DNA of 64,000 nt from Corynespora cassiicola (GCA_022059125.1 JAEUWY010000005.1:1736001-1800000), one strand, 5' to 3'; positions 1 through 13,125 are shown, counted from the stretch's first letter. Numbers and translations: made by a program. Notes: generated by a model from the letters alone, not told the origin.

Positions 1-508
1 TCAAAACAGGGGTTCTCCATTGTTCCTTGCCCTCCTAACGGGGGATCGAAGCCGCTCCCTAAAGGACAATTTTCGAGATATCCGTCAAAATTTGACTCAG
101 ACCCATAGTAGGTATCTACCAAGAAGTACTCAGTCCAGAAATATTCATCAGATCCAGTCGAGAACGATGAAGTCTGGGCTTCATGATAGCATAAGAGCTC
201 CCTATCCGAGGACCATTCTCTCAGTGGAAGCTCTGCTGACTGTCTCAAAGGTTCACCACGGATCTTTCGACGATCTCGTATTGGACTCCCTTGTCTCATA
301 GCATGGTACGGAAGGTGGAATTCAAGGAAGAATCCCCATTTCTACGCGTATAAGCAACGAAAGAAAAACTCTGATGATATATCATTACCACAGTTGCTAT
401 TGAGAAACGGTGCTCCCTCACCAAGTACCTATGAAGAAAATTGCGTAACATATTCGCTGTTCGGGTGGCTGTAGTAGCCACTAGTGTCAGCGCTCCCGCC
501 GGAGTCAT
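1..508 (-). pseudogene. CorA-like family gene fragment, frame broken, runs off left edge
   Basis: On the minus strand a frame is open from about 341 down to the window edge. It reads through segments such as WGFFLEFHLPYHAMR, CYHEAQ and EYFWTEYFLVDTYY. From memory this order (FFLELHLPY, then EAQ, then WT-Y-DTYF) is typical of a large paralogous group of fungal CorA-like magnesium-transporter-related proteins whose membrane part lies further C-terminal, here off the edge. Just upstream, the segment IYHQSFSF, which fits the region expected before it, lies in a different frame (296-508). The two frames overlap around 296-341 without a convincing intron, so a small indel is the simplest reading. 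The gene is therefore either a decayed copy or has an unresolved intron. Family assignment is moderately sure; pseudogene status less so. Confidence 0.5.
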
Positions 509-643
509 ATTTGGAATGAATCTTTTTCATTAGCATATGTTTTCATAGACATCGTTTGGTACTTCGACTGACATGATTCTTTTCTCCGCTTTTTGTGGCC
601 TTCGCTATGAAAGATGAGTCCGGAGTTAGCCTGGAATTCTAGG

Positions 644-1099
644 TCACAACGTTACTGTAACACTCACCTCACTTTTCAGCTTTCCATAAAGCTCAGGTAT
701 GTTTACCTTGGCGGAAAATATGATACAGTCGCTGCACGGTCCCCCAATGATCCTTCTACATTGTGAATGTCTCCATCGGTCATCCAAGAGAGCGATGTCA
801 TCTCGAGTACTCAGTTGTTCAATGTCATTCTGAACAGTACTGTTCGTTTTCGTGCATGCTTCTTGTAAATAATCGCGAAGTATTTGGTGTCTACGAGGAA
901 TCGTGTCGTGGAACAATTTATTGTGAAGAGTCATGAATCTCTCGATGAAGTTTTCAGAAGCACCAGGCTGTGCAATGAACTTAGGAAGGCGTATGTCTTC
1001 TGGATTGTGCCTCTCTTCATTGCGATGGATGAAAGATTCCCAAGGGTTATGGAGTCTGCTAGTCTCATGGCGAGCGGTATCATAGTAATATGTTGCCAT
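644..1099 (-). CDS. hypothetical ORF, possible N-terminal exon of the CorA-like fragment
   Basis: An open frame of 151 codons begins with an ATG at 1099. It is polar, rich in Arg, His and Asp, and without a membrane segment or signal peptide. A good donor (GAG/GTGAGT) lies inside its last codons near 661, followed by GCTAAC and a TTCATAG acceptor near 598, so it may be a 5' exon spliced toward the CorA-like fragment. The frame after that acceptor soon meets a stop, so I could not join the pieces. No domain is recognised. It could equally be a chance frame in a decayed locus. Confidence 0.25.
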   Translation of the reverse strand: MATYYYDTARHETSRLHNPWESFIHRNEERHNPEDIRLPKFIAQPGASENFIERFMTLHNKLFHDTIPRRHQILRDYLQEACTKTNSTVQNDIEQLSTRDDIALLDDRWRHSQCRRIIGGPCSDCIIFSAKVNIPELYGKLKSEVSVTVTL

Positions 1100-2141
1100 G
1101 TTTCGGACCTAAAGGCTGATAGTCGTTTAGCGGCGCTGAGTGATGGCATGTTTTAAAAGAGGGGTAGTGAGATGATATCTCAGGCTCGCCAGAAGTGCAT
1201 GGGTAGATGCAAGGCTGAGGTTAGAGTACTACTCTATTAGGATGATAGGCGCATCCATCGTCCATCTCAATCTTGGGCCGAGGTCACAGGACCTCTCATG
1301 CGCACCAGATTCGTCCCAAAAACACCTTTCCGCTTCATTGAAAATGCCCTTATGTCTTACTGAGGGAGCTAAAACAGATAGGGACGTCTCACGCCCAACT
1401 TTGTGGAGACAACAATTGTGACATCAAGCATTGCAATTCCATCTACCTAGGTATTTGATATCGATGGTTGGTCGGCTTGCCGAACACGTGGCGAGCTGGA
1501 GCCTAACTTAGGCTTACAACAGAAACCCAGAGAACCATCCTCAACGACTTTGAGTGGTTTTTTTTCTCGACAAGATATGTTAGTAAAGATGCAATTTCCG
1601 TATGTTCATATAGGCTGAAAACAAAAGGGATCTAGCAGTGCCGGTGGCCTGCCCTTCCAGTGTAGGTAATAGGCCGCCGCGTTATGATAAACGACGAATG
1701 ACACTCTCCCAGGATTATCACAAAGTTAAAGCTATATCAAAGAAATCGAAATCCTCAAGGCTTAAATTCAAAAGTCATATTACACTCCTATCACCAGAAA
1801 GAACTAGAGGCGGAGTTGAATATATGTGGTATTGTGTTAGTGAAAGCTTTCGTCCCACTTCTTAGATCAGTAACTTACAGCAACAGTGTAACTGCGGATA
1901 TGGCCCGGCGAATTTAAGTATCGGTCAACATTGTAGTAGCTGTAATAATCATACAAGATGCGGTGGATGTCCTGTAGAAGCTGTTAAAAGATGATAAGTA
2001 AGATCGTCCTTACTTTGTACATGGACTATTACAAACCTGTACTACACTTTCCAAATAACAGACTACCAAAAGTAATGGTCTTTCTTCTAATCCATGCTCG
2101 ACCTTCTGTTTCATCCAAAAAATGCAAAAAGAAAAAAGATC
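1100..2141. other. intergenic, no gene seen
   Basis: About 1 kb of moderately AT-rich sequence. Only short, compositionally unremarkable frames are present on both strands, and I recognise no RNA gene or repeat. Confidence 0.5.
2132..2137 (-). terminator. RNA polymerase III T-run terminator
   Basis: A run of six T residues on the minus strand starts five bases past the 3' end of the initiator tRNA, followed by a second run of five T. This is the usual Pol III stop signal. Confidence 0.75.
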
Positions 2142-2213
2142 TAGCTTGAGAAGGTTTCGATCCTTCGTCCTCCGGGTTATGAGCCCGGCGCGCTTCCGCT
2201 GCGCCATCAAGCT
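2142..2213 (-). tRNA. initiator tRNA-Met (anticodon CAT), intronless
   Basis: The minus strand folds into a complete 72-nt cloverleaf: a 7-bp acceptor stem AGCTTGA/TCAAGCT, a D stem GCGC/GCGC, an anticodon arm CCGGG-CTCATAA-CCCGG, and a T arm GAAGG-ATCGAAA-CCTTC, with discriminator A. Three features mark it as the initiator rather than the elongator: the A1:U72 pair, the run of three G:C pairs below the anticodon loop, and a T loop reading ATCGAAA in place of the usual TTCGA. These match the yeast initiator tRNA as I know it. The internal D-arm and T-arm regions serve as the A and B boxes for RNA polymerase III. The charged tRNA binds eIF2-GTP and decodes start codons. Confidence 0.95.
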
Positions 2214-2832
2214 TTGTGATGTAATATATTATTTCCTTCAATTATAACATATATATAGCTTGTCGAAACCTCATGTGTGTTACAAACATCCGTCGGGTGC
2301 ACAGTGGGGTCAACGAACAATACCAAGGTCAAAAGGACGAAAAATTCTCTTTGGGCAGAAACGCGGGTGACTCATACGTAGCGCGCAACAACGCGGACAT
2401 GTGGGACTGTGGGACTGCCCAACATCAGCCTTGTGTAATCGATAAGAAAAAGTGCAGAAAACGAGCTTGAGATGGAATAGGAAAATCAAACATTAGGCTG
2501 GAAAATATCGGAGAGCGTGATGCGCAAATATGAAGAAACCGATAGGCTTGGTTGGGCACGCATCTTGTCTCGATCTGACTCTACAAGGAAAAGCAGGCGC
2601 TGGTATTGCGCAATACCTACCTGAGAACAGAGCACCATCCCCGCGCATCCTCGACTGAAAACTAGTAAAAAGGAGAAAACGCCTTGAATCTACGGACTTT
2701 GGTATCGCTCGCCCACCAACTAGCTGATTAAAACAGATCCCGTAACTGAACAGCAAACATTGCCTCGCCTCTATCTATACAACAATCCACACCCTATCTA
2801 CATAGAAACCCTCAAATACTAGCTCCCGCTCA
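2214..2832. other. intergenic, no gene seen
   Basis: This holds the upstream side of the tRNA gene and the 3' flank of the LCB kinase gene. Short frames are present but none resembles a protein I know. Confidence 0.5.
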
Positions 2833-4468
2833 TCATACGCCCTGAGCTTCGTACAAGTGTCCACTCTTGCTCAGCACAGTACCGAGGCCAGAATGCACCT
2901 CAACCTGAAGTGGCTCGAAGGGAACCCTCTCGCCATCGATGCTGATATATCCGCTGCTCTGATTCTTGGGTATGATCCTGTAGGCGCTTATCTTCTGGTA
3001 ATCGACATGAGGCATGTCGAAAAATTCATTCTTTTCGACGGCAAGCATGGTGTTGATAGCAGCGTGCCGGCTGAGGTCGCCTCGGACGCGGACAAGGTCC
3101 ATGCAGCCGTCCGAAGGAAGTGCCGCGGGAAAGAAGTTCGTGTCCGATGACATGTATGCTAGATTTCCCGCATAAAAGTTGCCAAGATTGTCGTGGGGAA
3201 CAAGCTCCCAACCCGCGGGCAAGGGATCATTCACGGTACCATATTTGAGGTCTGGAAGCCCAACATCAGAAGCCGGGATAGGGCGATCGTCACGGCCCCG
3301 GGGTGGTTTCGATGCTTCGGCACGGTATGCCTCCCGGATGGAATTCTTATTGTCGTACTCGACTTTGACGGCTATATCGGCAGGGTAGACGGTTTTTTGC
3401 AAGATGCGGACCACGATGCCCCAGGTGAAGCGCGCACTGCCCATCCACCGAAGGTGCTCGGTGGCAAGATCGCACTCAGCGACGATGCCTAGAGACTGCG
3501 AGAGGAAAGACAGTATACGTCGATCCCCTTGGGTCACAGAGAGTAGATCCAGAGGGGTGCGGAGGCCTTTGACGACGGCCACAGCGGCGAGACTGGGGCT
3601 GTTAGTGCCATTAAGATTCAGACTCAAGGCATTCCCAGAACCGCAGGGCAACTGTGCAACTGCAACCTTGTTCAGTGCACGAGCAGCATCCGATCTCTTG
3701 CCCAGGCCATTCCAGACTTCGTGCGGGATACCGTCACCAGAGCAGCAGGCCACCAGATCGTATTTCTCAATGTCGAGGTTTTGGCCGATTTCTACACCGT
3801 GTCCATTATATTGTGTCTTCTCCACGTCGAGCTCGCATCGGGCGGCAGCAAAGATGGGTGCGATATGTTCATGGTACATCTTTTGAGCAAATCCTCGTCC
3901 TCCAAATGGATTGACGAGCACCTTGATATGTTTTTGGCGCTGCGACGCCCCATAGGAACGTTGAAGAAGCTTCTCTATCCATGCTACCGCGATGTCCTCG
4001 TCTGGCTTGTCTAGCTTGTAGCTAATGATTGCGGGGCGGACGACGGTCTTCGACACGGTATGCGCATACTGGATGGTAACTTCTCCGTTGTCTGATAGCT
4101 CAGCCCAAAGGATATTAAAGAAAGGTATCGAGCGAGTGGATTTGTTCTCTGGCCACTTGTCAGCGGAGGGTATGTAAGCGCCGTGACTTGAGGAAGGACT
4201 CACTGCCAGCAAGACTGATGCCGCAGCAGTTTGCGCTCTTGGTCTCTAGGAGCGCCTCATCTGGACTTGTAAGTGCACGTCCATCCGACCCATAGCTCCA
4301 CAACCTACCTAAAACAACAAGCGAGTCCGTTCCTAAGGTCAAGGAGGCATTCCTGCCGACAGCGAGCGTGTCTGGAACATTGGCGGGAGATACGTGAGCG
4401 TGGGGTTGCGGCGCATTCGCGGCGCCGAGCGAAGGGTCCTGAAAGGGGTCCTCCGTAACGAGCGACAT
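2833..4468 (-). CDS. LCB4: sphingoid long-chain base kinase (DAGK catalytic family)
   Basis: Phosphorylates sphingoid long-chain bases with ATP to give LCB-1-phosphates, linking sphingolipid breakdown to stress signalling at membranes. Three exons restore one 510-residue frame: 4309-4468, 4204-4260 and 2833-4148, with introns of 48 and 55 nt. The start at 4468 opens the conserved N-terminal part (LTLGTDSLVVL, then a Cys-Cys motif, then STRSIPFFNILWAEL). The kinase fold follows: VNPFGGRG, the nucleotide loop CSGDGIPHEV and LPCGSGNALS, then a later SIDGERV strand from the C-terminal beta domain. Length and motif order fit fungal LCB4/LCB5. It lies tail-to-head with the beta-COP gene, with about 520 nt between them. 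Confidence is high for family and exons; which base species it prefers cannot be told. Confidence 0.93.
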
Positions 4469-4988
4469 GGTTATGAAGAAATGCACAGAACAGTCTGCAT
4501 TCTGAGGCAGAACAAGAAGAAGGAGAGGTACCTGGATCAGGGTCAGGCGTAAGCTGTGTCCATGCGTGCCTGTCCAGGGACGGATGCTCCCGGACGCGTT
4601 AGACACGAGGGCGACGCTCGCTTCTCGTTTGGAACGGGGTTCCGGCATCCTGGGCAGCCGAGGCATGCACAAAACAGGCAACTTGACAGGTGTGCCACCA
4701 ACCACGCGTGACAGCTGACTCCCCATGAGGCAGGTCTCAATCCATCACAGTCAGATTAGAGTTTAATGGGGAATTGTCGTGTTGCAAAATACTCCAATGC
4801 TACCATCAACCTCAAAGCCCTGCCGTGACTTTTCCATGTTTTCCTGGCCGTCTTGGGCACAATGCTGGCGCTGACAAACAAGAAAGCCTCGTCCTCCATA
4901 AGCCACAAGAGAAATACGCTTTTCCAAAGCCGTGCTTCATGCGATTCTCACGTCATCATAAATCTACATCGGTCTTTAATAACACCTA
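4469..4988. other. intergenic, LCB kinase promoter side
   Basis: About 520 bases between the LCB kinase start and the beta-COP stop. Short frames continue upstream of the kinase ATG, but they lack the family's conserved start and are judged leader sequence. Confidence 0.45.
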
Positions 4989-7900
4989 TCACGCCACGCC
5001 CACCTTGTTGAGGCCTTTCAACGATCCCAAGCTTAGCGCCAGCCCTTGCGATCGACTGCGGATGCGAACGAATCCAGTGATGGGGCCGTTATCACCCTCC
5101 TTTTCTATGCTGAGGTTGGCAAGAGCATCCTCGCCTGGACTGAGTGTTAGCATTGTTGGTAAAGGCTCGCTCAGGATTTGACTCACCAAACACGCTCCTG
5201 GCGTAGAGATTGGCAGACAGGAATTGGCAATCGCCCTTCATCGAAGCCTCTGGTGTCAAACAGCTCATGTTTGTACTGGCCATAAGCTGCTTGAGGAACT
5301 CGCGCAGTGTCTTGGCCTTGGAGTTGATATTGACCTTGTTTTCCCATTCGAACTCGGTCCACATGGTGCGGAATTGGGTTTCTGTGCAGTAGGCCGGCTT
5401 GATGTAGTCCATGATATCGACGTGAACATCATTCAAAATGACGACATTGGAGTCAACTCCCTTCTCGCCCTCATAAATTACATTACCAAAGATGACGCCG
5501 GTATCCGTGGAAGACACTATAGCAGGTCAGCAAATGCCAAGCGGAGGGCCTATACAAACGCACCTTTGATGGTCGCCTGAATATTGATGAAGTCGTGGGG
5601 CCCGACATTCTGCGTGGGAGGACGTTCAACCACCTTCAAATCGCCAAGAGTAGCAAATTCGACAGTGAGGTTCTGGAGAGTCTCGGTAGTTTGGTTGACA
5701 AGAAGAACATCAAGAACGATATCGAATTGGTGCACCTGATTGAGTTAGCCGTGACATTGTAAAATGGATCATGGACATTACCTTGACATAGGCTTCAGCG
5801 TAGACGGGATCAGAAAAGCCAGTCAGCTGTACAACTCGGCTAAGTTTCGAGGTGAGATCTTCCGTGGCAGTGTCACCTCCTGTTGCCCTCTCCAGGTCCT
5901 GCTCGATCTCGTCTGCTCCATCCGCATCCTTCTTCTTCAACTGACGAATCGAGAAAGAATCATCAATATTTACGGCTGACTTGGCCCTTTCCGAGGCCTC
6001 CTTTGCAGCACGCTTCTTCTCCTCCGTCTGGACCATTGTCCTGAAGGACTTGCGGGTGTCTTCCAAGAACACCGTTTCAAGCTCTTTCCTGTGAGCGAAT
6101 TCGGAGAGTGATCGTACACAAGACATGATACGATCAACGGAGTCCTCGTCGATGAACGTCTTGACAAACTGTGATTGGCCAACGCGGATGATGGAAATCA
6201 TGATGAGCATAGCTTCAGCCCGGAGAGCGTTTGTGCGAGCTACATCCTTGGAGATCTCAGAGTGCCGCATGACCAACTTGGTGAGGGTGCTTGACAAGAC
6301 AGCAGCAAGGTAGTAGTCGCCGTCGAGAATGAGCTGGCGAAGCGGGGGCTTCTGTGAGTTCTTCACAGCCTCAAGCTTCGCCTTCGCTGCCGCCGAAGAC
6401 GTAAGCGCACTTTCCGTTGCATATGTACCGTCTGCAAGGACCTTGCGAGAGCCTGTAGGAGCCTGAGGCTTGGCATGTCCATTGACTTGGTCAGCAGGTT
6501 CCTTGCCTTCAGAGGCTTCGTCCAGTAGTCGTTGCTCAGAAGCCAGGATTGGGATCTCGCCAAGAGAAGAGCGAATTCCTTTCCACGCGTCACGAATGTC
6601 CTTGGCCTCCAGAGAGAACTCTCCAATGATCCACAAAACACCGCGGTAAACCTTTCCAGCGCGCACTTCGCCCAACGTTCCAACGAGACGCTCAACGATA
6701 GATGCTCTAAGGTCGGGGAAACGCTCAACAACCTCCTTGACAAAGGAGATTACGTCTACGGCTGAAGCGTTGCTGCTGACGTCCGAGATGAAGTCCATGA
6801 GTGAACCGACAACACTTGCAGCCACCTCCGGGAACCTAATGGCCGACTGGTGAATGGCGGAAATGAGGAGTGATCGGTACTCCGAATTCTTTTCGTACTG
6901 TTCATCTACCGTCTTCATAAGCTCTTTCTTTAGGAGGAGCACAACTTCCTCTACGTTCCGGCTGGTGACCATCTCTAGGGCAATGTTGAGGGCCTTCTTT
7001 CTGACGTCAAGATCGGTGCTCGAGAGTACGCGGAGAACCTCCATGGTAAGATCATCCAGAACACCCTCATTCTTTTCTCTGAGCTGGTCCACGCGCTCCA
7101 AGACAATCAGCTTGACATTGTTGTCGGGCTCCTTGATGGCCAACTCGACAAACTTTCCTGCAGCAGCCTTCACGGCTACCGGGTTGGAAGTAAGGGTCGT
7201 GAGTGCGTGTGCAGCCTCATAGATGACGGTCGATACGCTAGATTCGAGAAGGTCGAAGATCAATCGGAGATACCGCGCCTTGTTCTGTGTGTTGATGATG
7301 GCATCCTTGCGAATGAACTCAAGCTCTGCGAGAAGCACGAGCTCATCATGGTTCGGAATAGAGTCGAAAACAGTGCTCAGGTATTCCAGGGCCTTTTCGT
7401 GGCTTATCGAGGAGAGGGCGGCAAAGGCATTGCGCTTGCAGGTGGCATCGTTCTCCTCATCCAGGAATGTTACCAAGAGGTCTGGTGCATCGGGGAGGAG
7501 CTCGGGGAGATGGGTAAAAATGGAGGCAATGGCGAAAGTGGCATTCTTGCGGACATAGGCGTGGCGGTGGGTAAGGCACTGGCGCGCGGGCTCTGTCCAT
7601 GGTCAGTACATGGGAAACGGTTGGATCTGGCATTGATTGAGACGTACGAAGAAGTGGCTCCACAAGTTCAGCGTCCCGCAGCTTAGATCTGTGCTTCGTT
7701 AGCATATCTCGAAGGACCAAGCGTGGGGCCTTACACGAAGCGCAGTGTGTTTCCCCTCACATATTCGTTCGGCGCCTGAAGGTCGAAACGAATCGCATTG
7801 CTTTTCCAGAGTCAGTTTTCCCAGTTCCTAATGTGTATCCGTCTGTACGCACCAAACCAATATCCACTCCTGGCGCAACTTTCCTTGAGCGTCGTGCTTC

Positions 7901-8275
7901 GGGCAGACCTCCAGGAAGAGATACATCAACTTCTTGAGCGGCTTCGACTTGCTGGGCATAACAAATCGTATTATGTGCATGAGGAGGCCGGCCTGAGGGT
8001 CGCCGTTGAGCATTATCGAGAGGATCTTCTTCTGTCGGGTTGTCAGTCCGCGCATCCTCTAGGCATCGCGGGGCAATTGAGAGGGCGAGGACGCACCATG
8101 GTCTCGATCTTGGACTCATCTGTACCCTTCTCCAGAGCTTGCTTAAGCTCATTCTGCGAAGGGACATCTGCGGCGTTGTCCTGGTGGACCTGTGTTCCGA
8201 CAGTCAGCTCCGGAGCTCTGAATAACGCCAGGTGTTCCATACCAGACTGTACGAGTTCTCGAGGAATGTCGCCAT
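4989..8275 (-). CDS. SEC26: coatomer subunit beta (beta-COP)
   Basis: A core subunit of the COPI coat that buds retrograde vesicles from the Golgi. Nine exons give 956 residues, the family length: 8243-8275, 8097-8189, 7853-8031, 7735-7800, 7648-7688, 5782-7592, 5564-5735, 5187-5516 and 4989-5134, with eight introns of 46-65 nt, all in phase. The first exon encodes only [11 protein letters not shown]. The N-terminal two thirds is the adaptin-like HEAT solenoid (for example [12 protein letters not shown] and [13 protein letters not shown]). A charged linker near residues 540-680 follows, then the coatomer beta C-terminal and appendage domains, with FGNVIYEG and [11 protein letters not shown] near residue 800. 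Introns cluster at both ends and leave a 1.8-kb central exon. It is divergent to the MAGO gene across 474 bases. Confidence 0.96.
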
Positions 8276-8749
8276 GGTGGTAGTTCAGCTAGTCCCGGTG
8301 CTGCTTGCAGAAGGTATTGTGTGTCCTGGGTGCAATGCCCCGAAGCTCCAGCAATCGGCTGTCAGCCGTCAATGCCCGTCGTGTCCAAAGTAGGTGGGCG
8401 GGCTACGTGTAATGTACTGGAGACTTGGTGGTAAGGCTGGCGCGTGGTGCGGAGGAGGCTGGGCCGGGCGGTACGGTGGTGGGAGAGGGAATTGCCGTGT
8501 GCCTCCGGCGTGTTCGAGGGATTCGGGGTGGCAGCGCTTCAGTTGACCATCATCACAAGTCCAGGTGTCTGCTTGAGAAAGTGGTCCAAGGGAGCGCCAA
8601 GACTCGGCTAGGCCGACAAGGGTCCGACGCCGACTGGAAGATCGTGAGTTCACAACCTCAACCGCCAGCCAGGCTGCACCACGCCAGCAATTTCTAGCCG
8701 TTCCTACTACCATCCCAACGGTACCCAGGCGCAGAAATTCTGAGTCAAA
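8276..8749. promoter_or_regulatory. shared divergent intergenic region (beta-COP / Mago)
   Basis: This 474-base gap separates two start codons pointing away from each other, so both promoters must lie here or overlap the genes. No TATA box is obvious. The content is GC-rich with short G-runs. Confidence 0.5.
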
Positions 8750-9535
8750 ATGGCTACAGCCGAGCCGTTCTACATACGGTACTAGTAAGTGGCCATTGTT
8801 GAAGCACGTGTTTCTGGGCTAACCTCCCCACAGCTCCGGCCATTCAGGTCGATTTGGCCATGAGTTCTTGGGTAAGAAAGCATTCTGCACCATGTAAGGA
8901 GCTCCTGCTGAGTTCACGCTAGAGTTTGATTTCCGAGTGCTTGGAGATGGCCGCAGCGCGTCTGCACGATACGCGAACAACTCGAACTATCGCAACGATC
9001 AGTTGATTCGGAAAGAGAGTACGTCCTTTTCGTCTATTATTATGAGAGCTATTCTGACGATCATAGTGTGTGTCAGCCATGCCTTGATCGCTGAGATCAA
9101 GAAGATTGTCAAGGACAGCGAGATCATGAAGTATGACGTTCAACATAGTATGGGATGTCTGGTTAACTGACATACTTGCTCACAGGGAAGACGACACGAA
9201 GTGGCCACAGAAAAACAAGGATGGCCGCCAAGAGCTCGAGATTCGACTAGGCAACGAGCATATTTCCTTTGAAGTGGGTTTTTCATAGGGCCATCTACGG
9301 TTCCCAAGCTAACGTATCCACAAAGACTGCCAAAATCGGCTCCCTTCAAGATGTATCAGAGTCTTCTGACCCAGAAGGCCTGCGCGTTTTCTATTATCTC
9401 GTCCAGGATCTGAAGGCCCTGGTGTTTTCATTGATTTCGCTCCACTTCAAGGTAAGTCCTCCAGCGTCTTTGCCAACCGCAGCTCGGTCGGTCGCGCAAG
9501 CACGTGCTCACTGGTCGCAGATCAAACCCATTTAG
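8750..9535 (+). CDS. MAGO: Mago nashi, exon junction complex subunit
   Basis: Partner of Y14/RBM8 in the exon junction complex, which marks spliced mRNA. Seven exons rebuild 153 residues: 8750-8784, 8834-8871, 8923-9018, 9067-9130, 9186-9273, 9326-9451 and 9521-9535. Family landmarks appear in order: [20 protein letters not shown] at the N-terminus, [57 protein letters not shown], and a C-terminal IKPI. The last exon holds only four residues and the stop. A small insert ([10 protein letters not shown]) sits where animal proteins have a shorter turn. Six introns in under 800 bases is dense and fits a gene whose product works with spliceosomes. Identification is near certain. Confidence 0.97.
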
Positions 9536-10267
9536 ATTTCCAGACATGCTTGGGGCGTCGGGTGGGGATGTTTACTTTTCCCGGCAACGGATTATCGACG
9601 AGTGAATGACAGGCGAGTAAAAAAAAAGACCAGCCTGATTGCGGGGGATAGGCGTCCGGAGTCCAGAAGCACTTCCGCGGATATGCTATCAGCTGGCTGC
9701 AGGTGCCATCTGCCAGAGGTCTAGTGAGCCACTTTTTCTTCCATGGAATGCAAAAAATATTGTTCAAGCCAATTCCAGCCTGACTGTGGCGACCCATGGT
9801 GCCAGTGCATTGCCAGCGCCAATGCAGCCAGCAGCGCCAAGGCTGCACGCAATTCATCAAATTCTGAGCATCGCGTGCAAGGTCACCTGACAGCATGCGG
9901 CGGGCGCCGACCAGCGGCGAGTCGGTGGCGGGTACCACGGTTGTGAGGCTGCAGGGCCAAAGCTCACGAGAAGGGATTGCAGCGACCGAAGCAGCAGCAA
10001 CTTAGTCGAGGGAAAAGGTCTGGGGCGCCTTCGCCGTGTACCCACACGTGTGTGGTTTAGCGTGCTTCCCCGCGTAAGCTGCAAGCCTCCGAGCAGCCAA
10101 CCCTTCACTCCCGAGCCCGCAGGTCTAGCCATGACATTGCTTCCCACCGCCAGTCCTCCTGAACCCAGCCCGTCTTGACTCCTCCTTAGTGTCCTTTTCT
10201 CATCCCATGTCTGCTACACTTTGTCTTCGTTTTTATCTGTGATTCTTGCCCTCGCCTGCTCCAGACC
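9536..10267. other. intergenic, GID4 promoter side
   Basis: No gene is recognised in these 730 bases. CT-rich stretches just before 10268 look like a fungal promoter or leader. Confidence 0.5.
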
Positions 10268-11450
10268 ATGCCCACGGATGATGCCATGCTCTCGCCGTCG
10301 GTCGAGCACGAGGGCCACCTTGCCGGCCGCACGACATGTCCGCCCGAAGAGTCGCGCGCATCTGCTCCCCACGACCTGACCGACGATAACCCGCTACAAG
10401 CAGACGATGGTGTTCGGACGCCTCGCAATCCCCCGGCTCAGCAGCCAACGCCGCCTCCTGGAGACGCCGAGTCGTCGTCGTCGCGCGCATCCTCCGCAAT
10501 CGAATCGCAACCCAAGCGCTCCGAAGCGGATATAGAGACACCCATCCGGGACATCCCTACGCCCATGAGCGCGACCGAAGAGGGTGCTGATGAGCAGCGG
10601 AACTCTCACGTGTCGCCGCTCTCTGCGACCTCGTCGGCCGCGCCCGTCTCGCCATCTCAATCCAGCCATTTGGCAGCCCCATCCCCTAGCCACAGGGTCG
10701 GTATCTCCATGCTGCTGCGAACACGGCACTGCACCCACTGTCAGACACTGTATTTGCTGACCTTGTGCAGTATCTTCCCAATTCGACGTCGTCGCTCCTC
10801 CGCCCCGGAAGCCGCTTCAAGGGCAGCCAGATATCTGATCGCCAACAGTATGAGGTAGAGGTGGAGATCAAGTATGTGGACATGCGCGAATCATTCCTCT
10901 GTGGATATCTGCGCATCAAAGGTGCACGCGACCCTTTCCCAGCCATGGTCAACGCCCGGCTAATGCTTCGCAGGGTTGACTGAAGATCACCCGAGTCTAA
11001 CTACGTATTTCGAGGGCGAGATAATCGGGAACAAGTATACCTTCATCACACAACACCCCGAATGGGGATCCAACGATAAGGTCGACCGACAGCACTGGGC
11101 GCGTTTTCCAGCGTACAAGCCCTTGGCAAAATATTCAGGACGCCCTGAGCTGATCACAAAGGACTGGATGCAGAAGGAACATTTGTTTATGCGTTGGAAG
11201 GAGTACTTCCTCGTACCCGACCACAGGGTGCGCACTATAAACGGCGCAAGCTTCGAGGGCTTCTACTACATTTGCTTCAACCAGGTCTCTGGCAGCATCG
11301 AGGGCATCTATTTCCATGCCAAGAGCGAGAAGTGAGTCCATGCGGCCATCAACTAAGACGAATCATAGCTAACAATCCTCCAGGTTCCAGAAGCTCCGTC
11401 TCGAGCATGTTCAAGACCACGGGTGTCAAGGCGCAATTGAATTTCGGTGA
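10268..11450 (+). CDS. GID4: GID4/Vid24-type substrate receptor of the GID (CTLH) ubiquitin ligase
   Basis: Recognises N-terminal proline degrons on gluconeogenic enzymes so that the GID E3 ligase can tag them. Four exons give 334 residues: 10268-10696, 10771-10921, 10974-11331 and 11384-11450. The first 140 residues are disordered, rich in Ser, Pro and Glu. The Vid24 beta-barrel domain follows, with SSLLRPGSRFKGSQ, YEVEVEIKYVDM, SFLCGYLRIKGLT, TYFEGEIIG, HWARFPAY and FMRWKEYFLVPDHRV, ending in GIYFHAKSEKFQKL. The donor of intron 1 (AGG/GTCGGT) is weaker than the others, but no alternative keeps the frame. Same strand as MAGO and TRM8, with separate promoters. Confidence 0.93.
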
Positions 11451-11918
11451 TCACGACTGACGATTGGATCGGTGCATGTGGCAACTGGTATATTGGGACA
11501 GCATTTGGGATAACAAGCGCTTTCTCCTTTTCTTTCGACTTTTCCTGTATATTCTCACTTTGACTACTCTGGCCGGGTAGCCTATGACGCAGAGCACGAC
11601 TCGGAACGGGCTGTTTTTTTGCATACTGACCGTTGGATTCCTGTAATGTTTAGAATTTTGCTTTTGCGTCCTCACCCAGGCCCTCGGTTACGTCATGTCT
11701 ACTGATAGATGTGGATCGCTAAAAGCCGCGGCCTTGCATTTGAGACGTCCCTCCACATGCGCACATCGTGCAAGTCCGATCCGGGATCTAGTGAAAAGCT
11801 TGACTCCACTTCGCTGGCTCGCTTGACGATAGCCAACCAATCTCCACTCACGAGCCCTTTTCCTCTTTCTTCTCCTCCTACAGGACTTGAACATACAAGA
11901 TTAAACAAGACCCCCACG
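11451..11918. other. intergenic, TRM8 promoter side
   Basis: About 470 bases holding the GID4 3' flank and a CT-rich stretch (about 11850-11882) just upstream of the TRM8 start. No gene is seen. Confidence 0.5.
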
Positions 11919-12925
<1,007 letters not shown>

Positions 12926-13125
12926 AAGCCAGCAGATACCAGGCGAACAAAAGTTGCCTTTTTCAACATACACATAGTAATGAGGACGGAATATGAAGCA
13001 TGGGTACGAGACTCTATAGTTTGCTTCCTCGGAAGCCAGGTATCAAAACATTTTTCCAGTTGCATATGCACTGCATAACAAATCCACCAACGCCATGCTC
13101 AAATGCCTTTGTTCCACTGCCTCCA

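Noticed and set aside
3404..3886. Plus-strand frame of 160 codons inside the LCB kinase gene
   Set aside because: Antisense shadow of the kinase domain.
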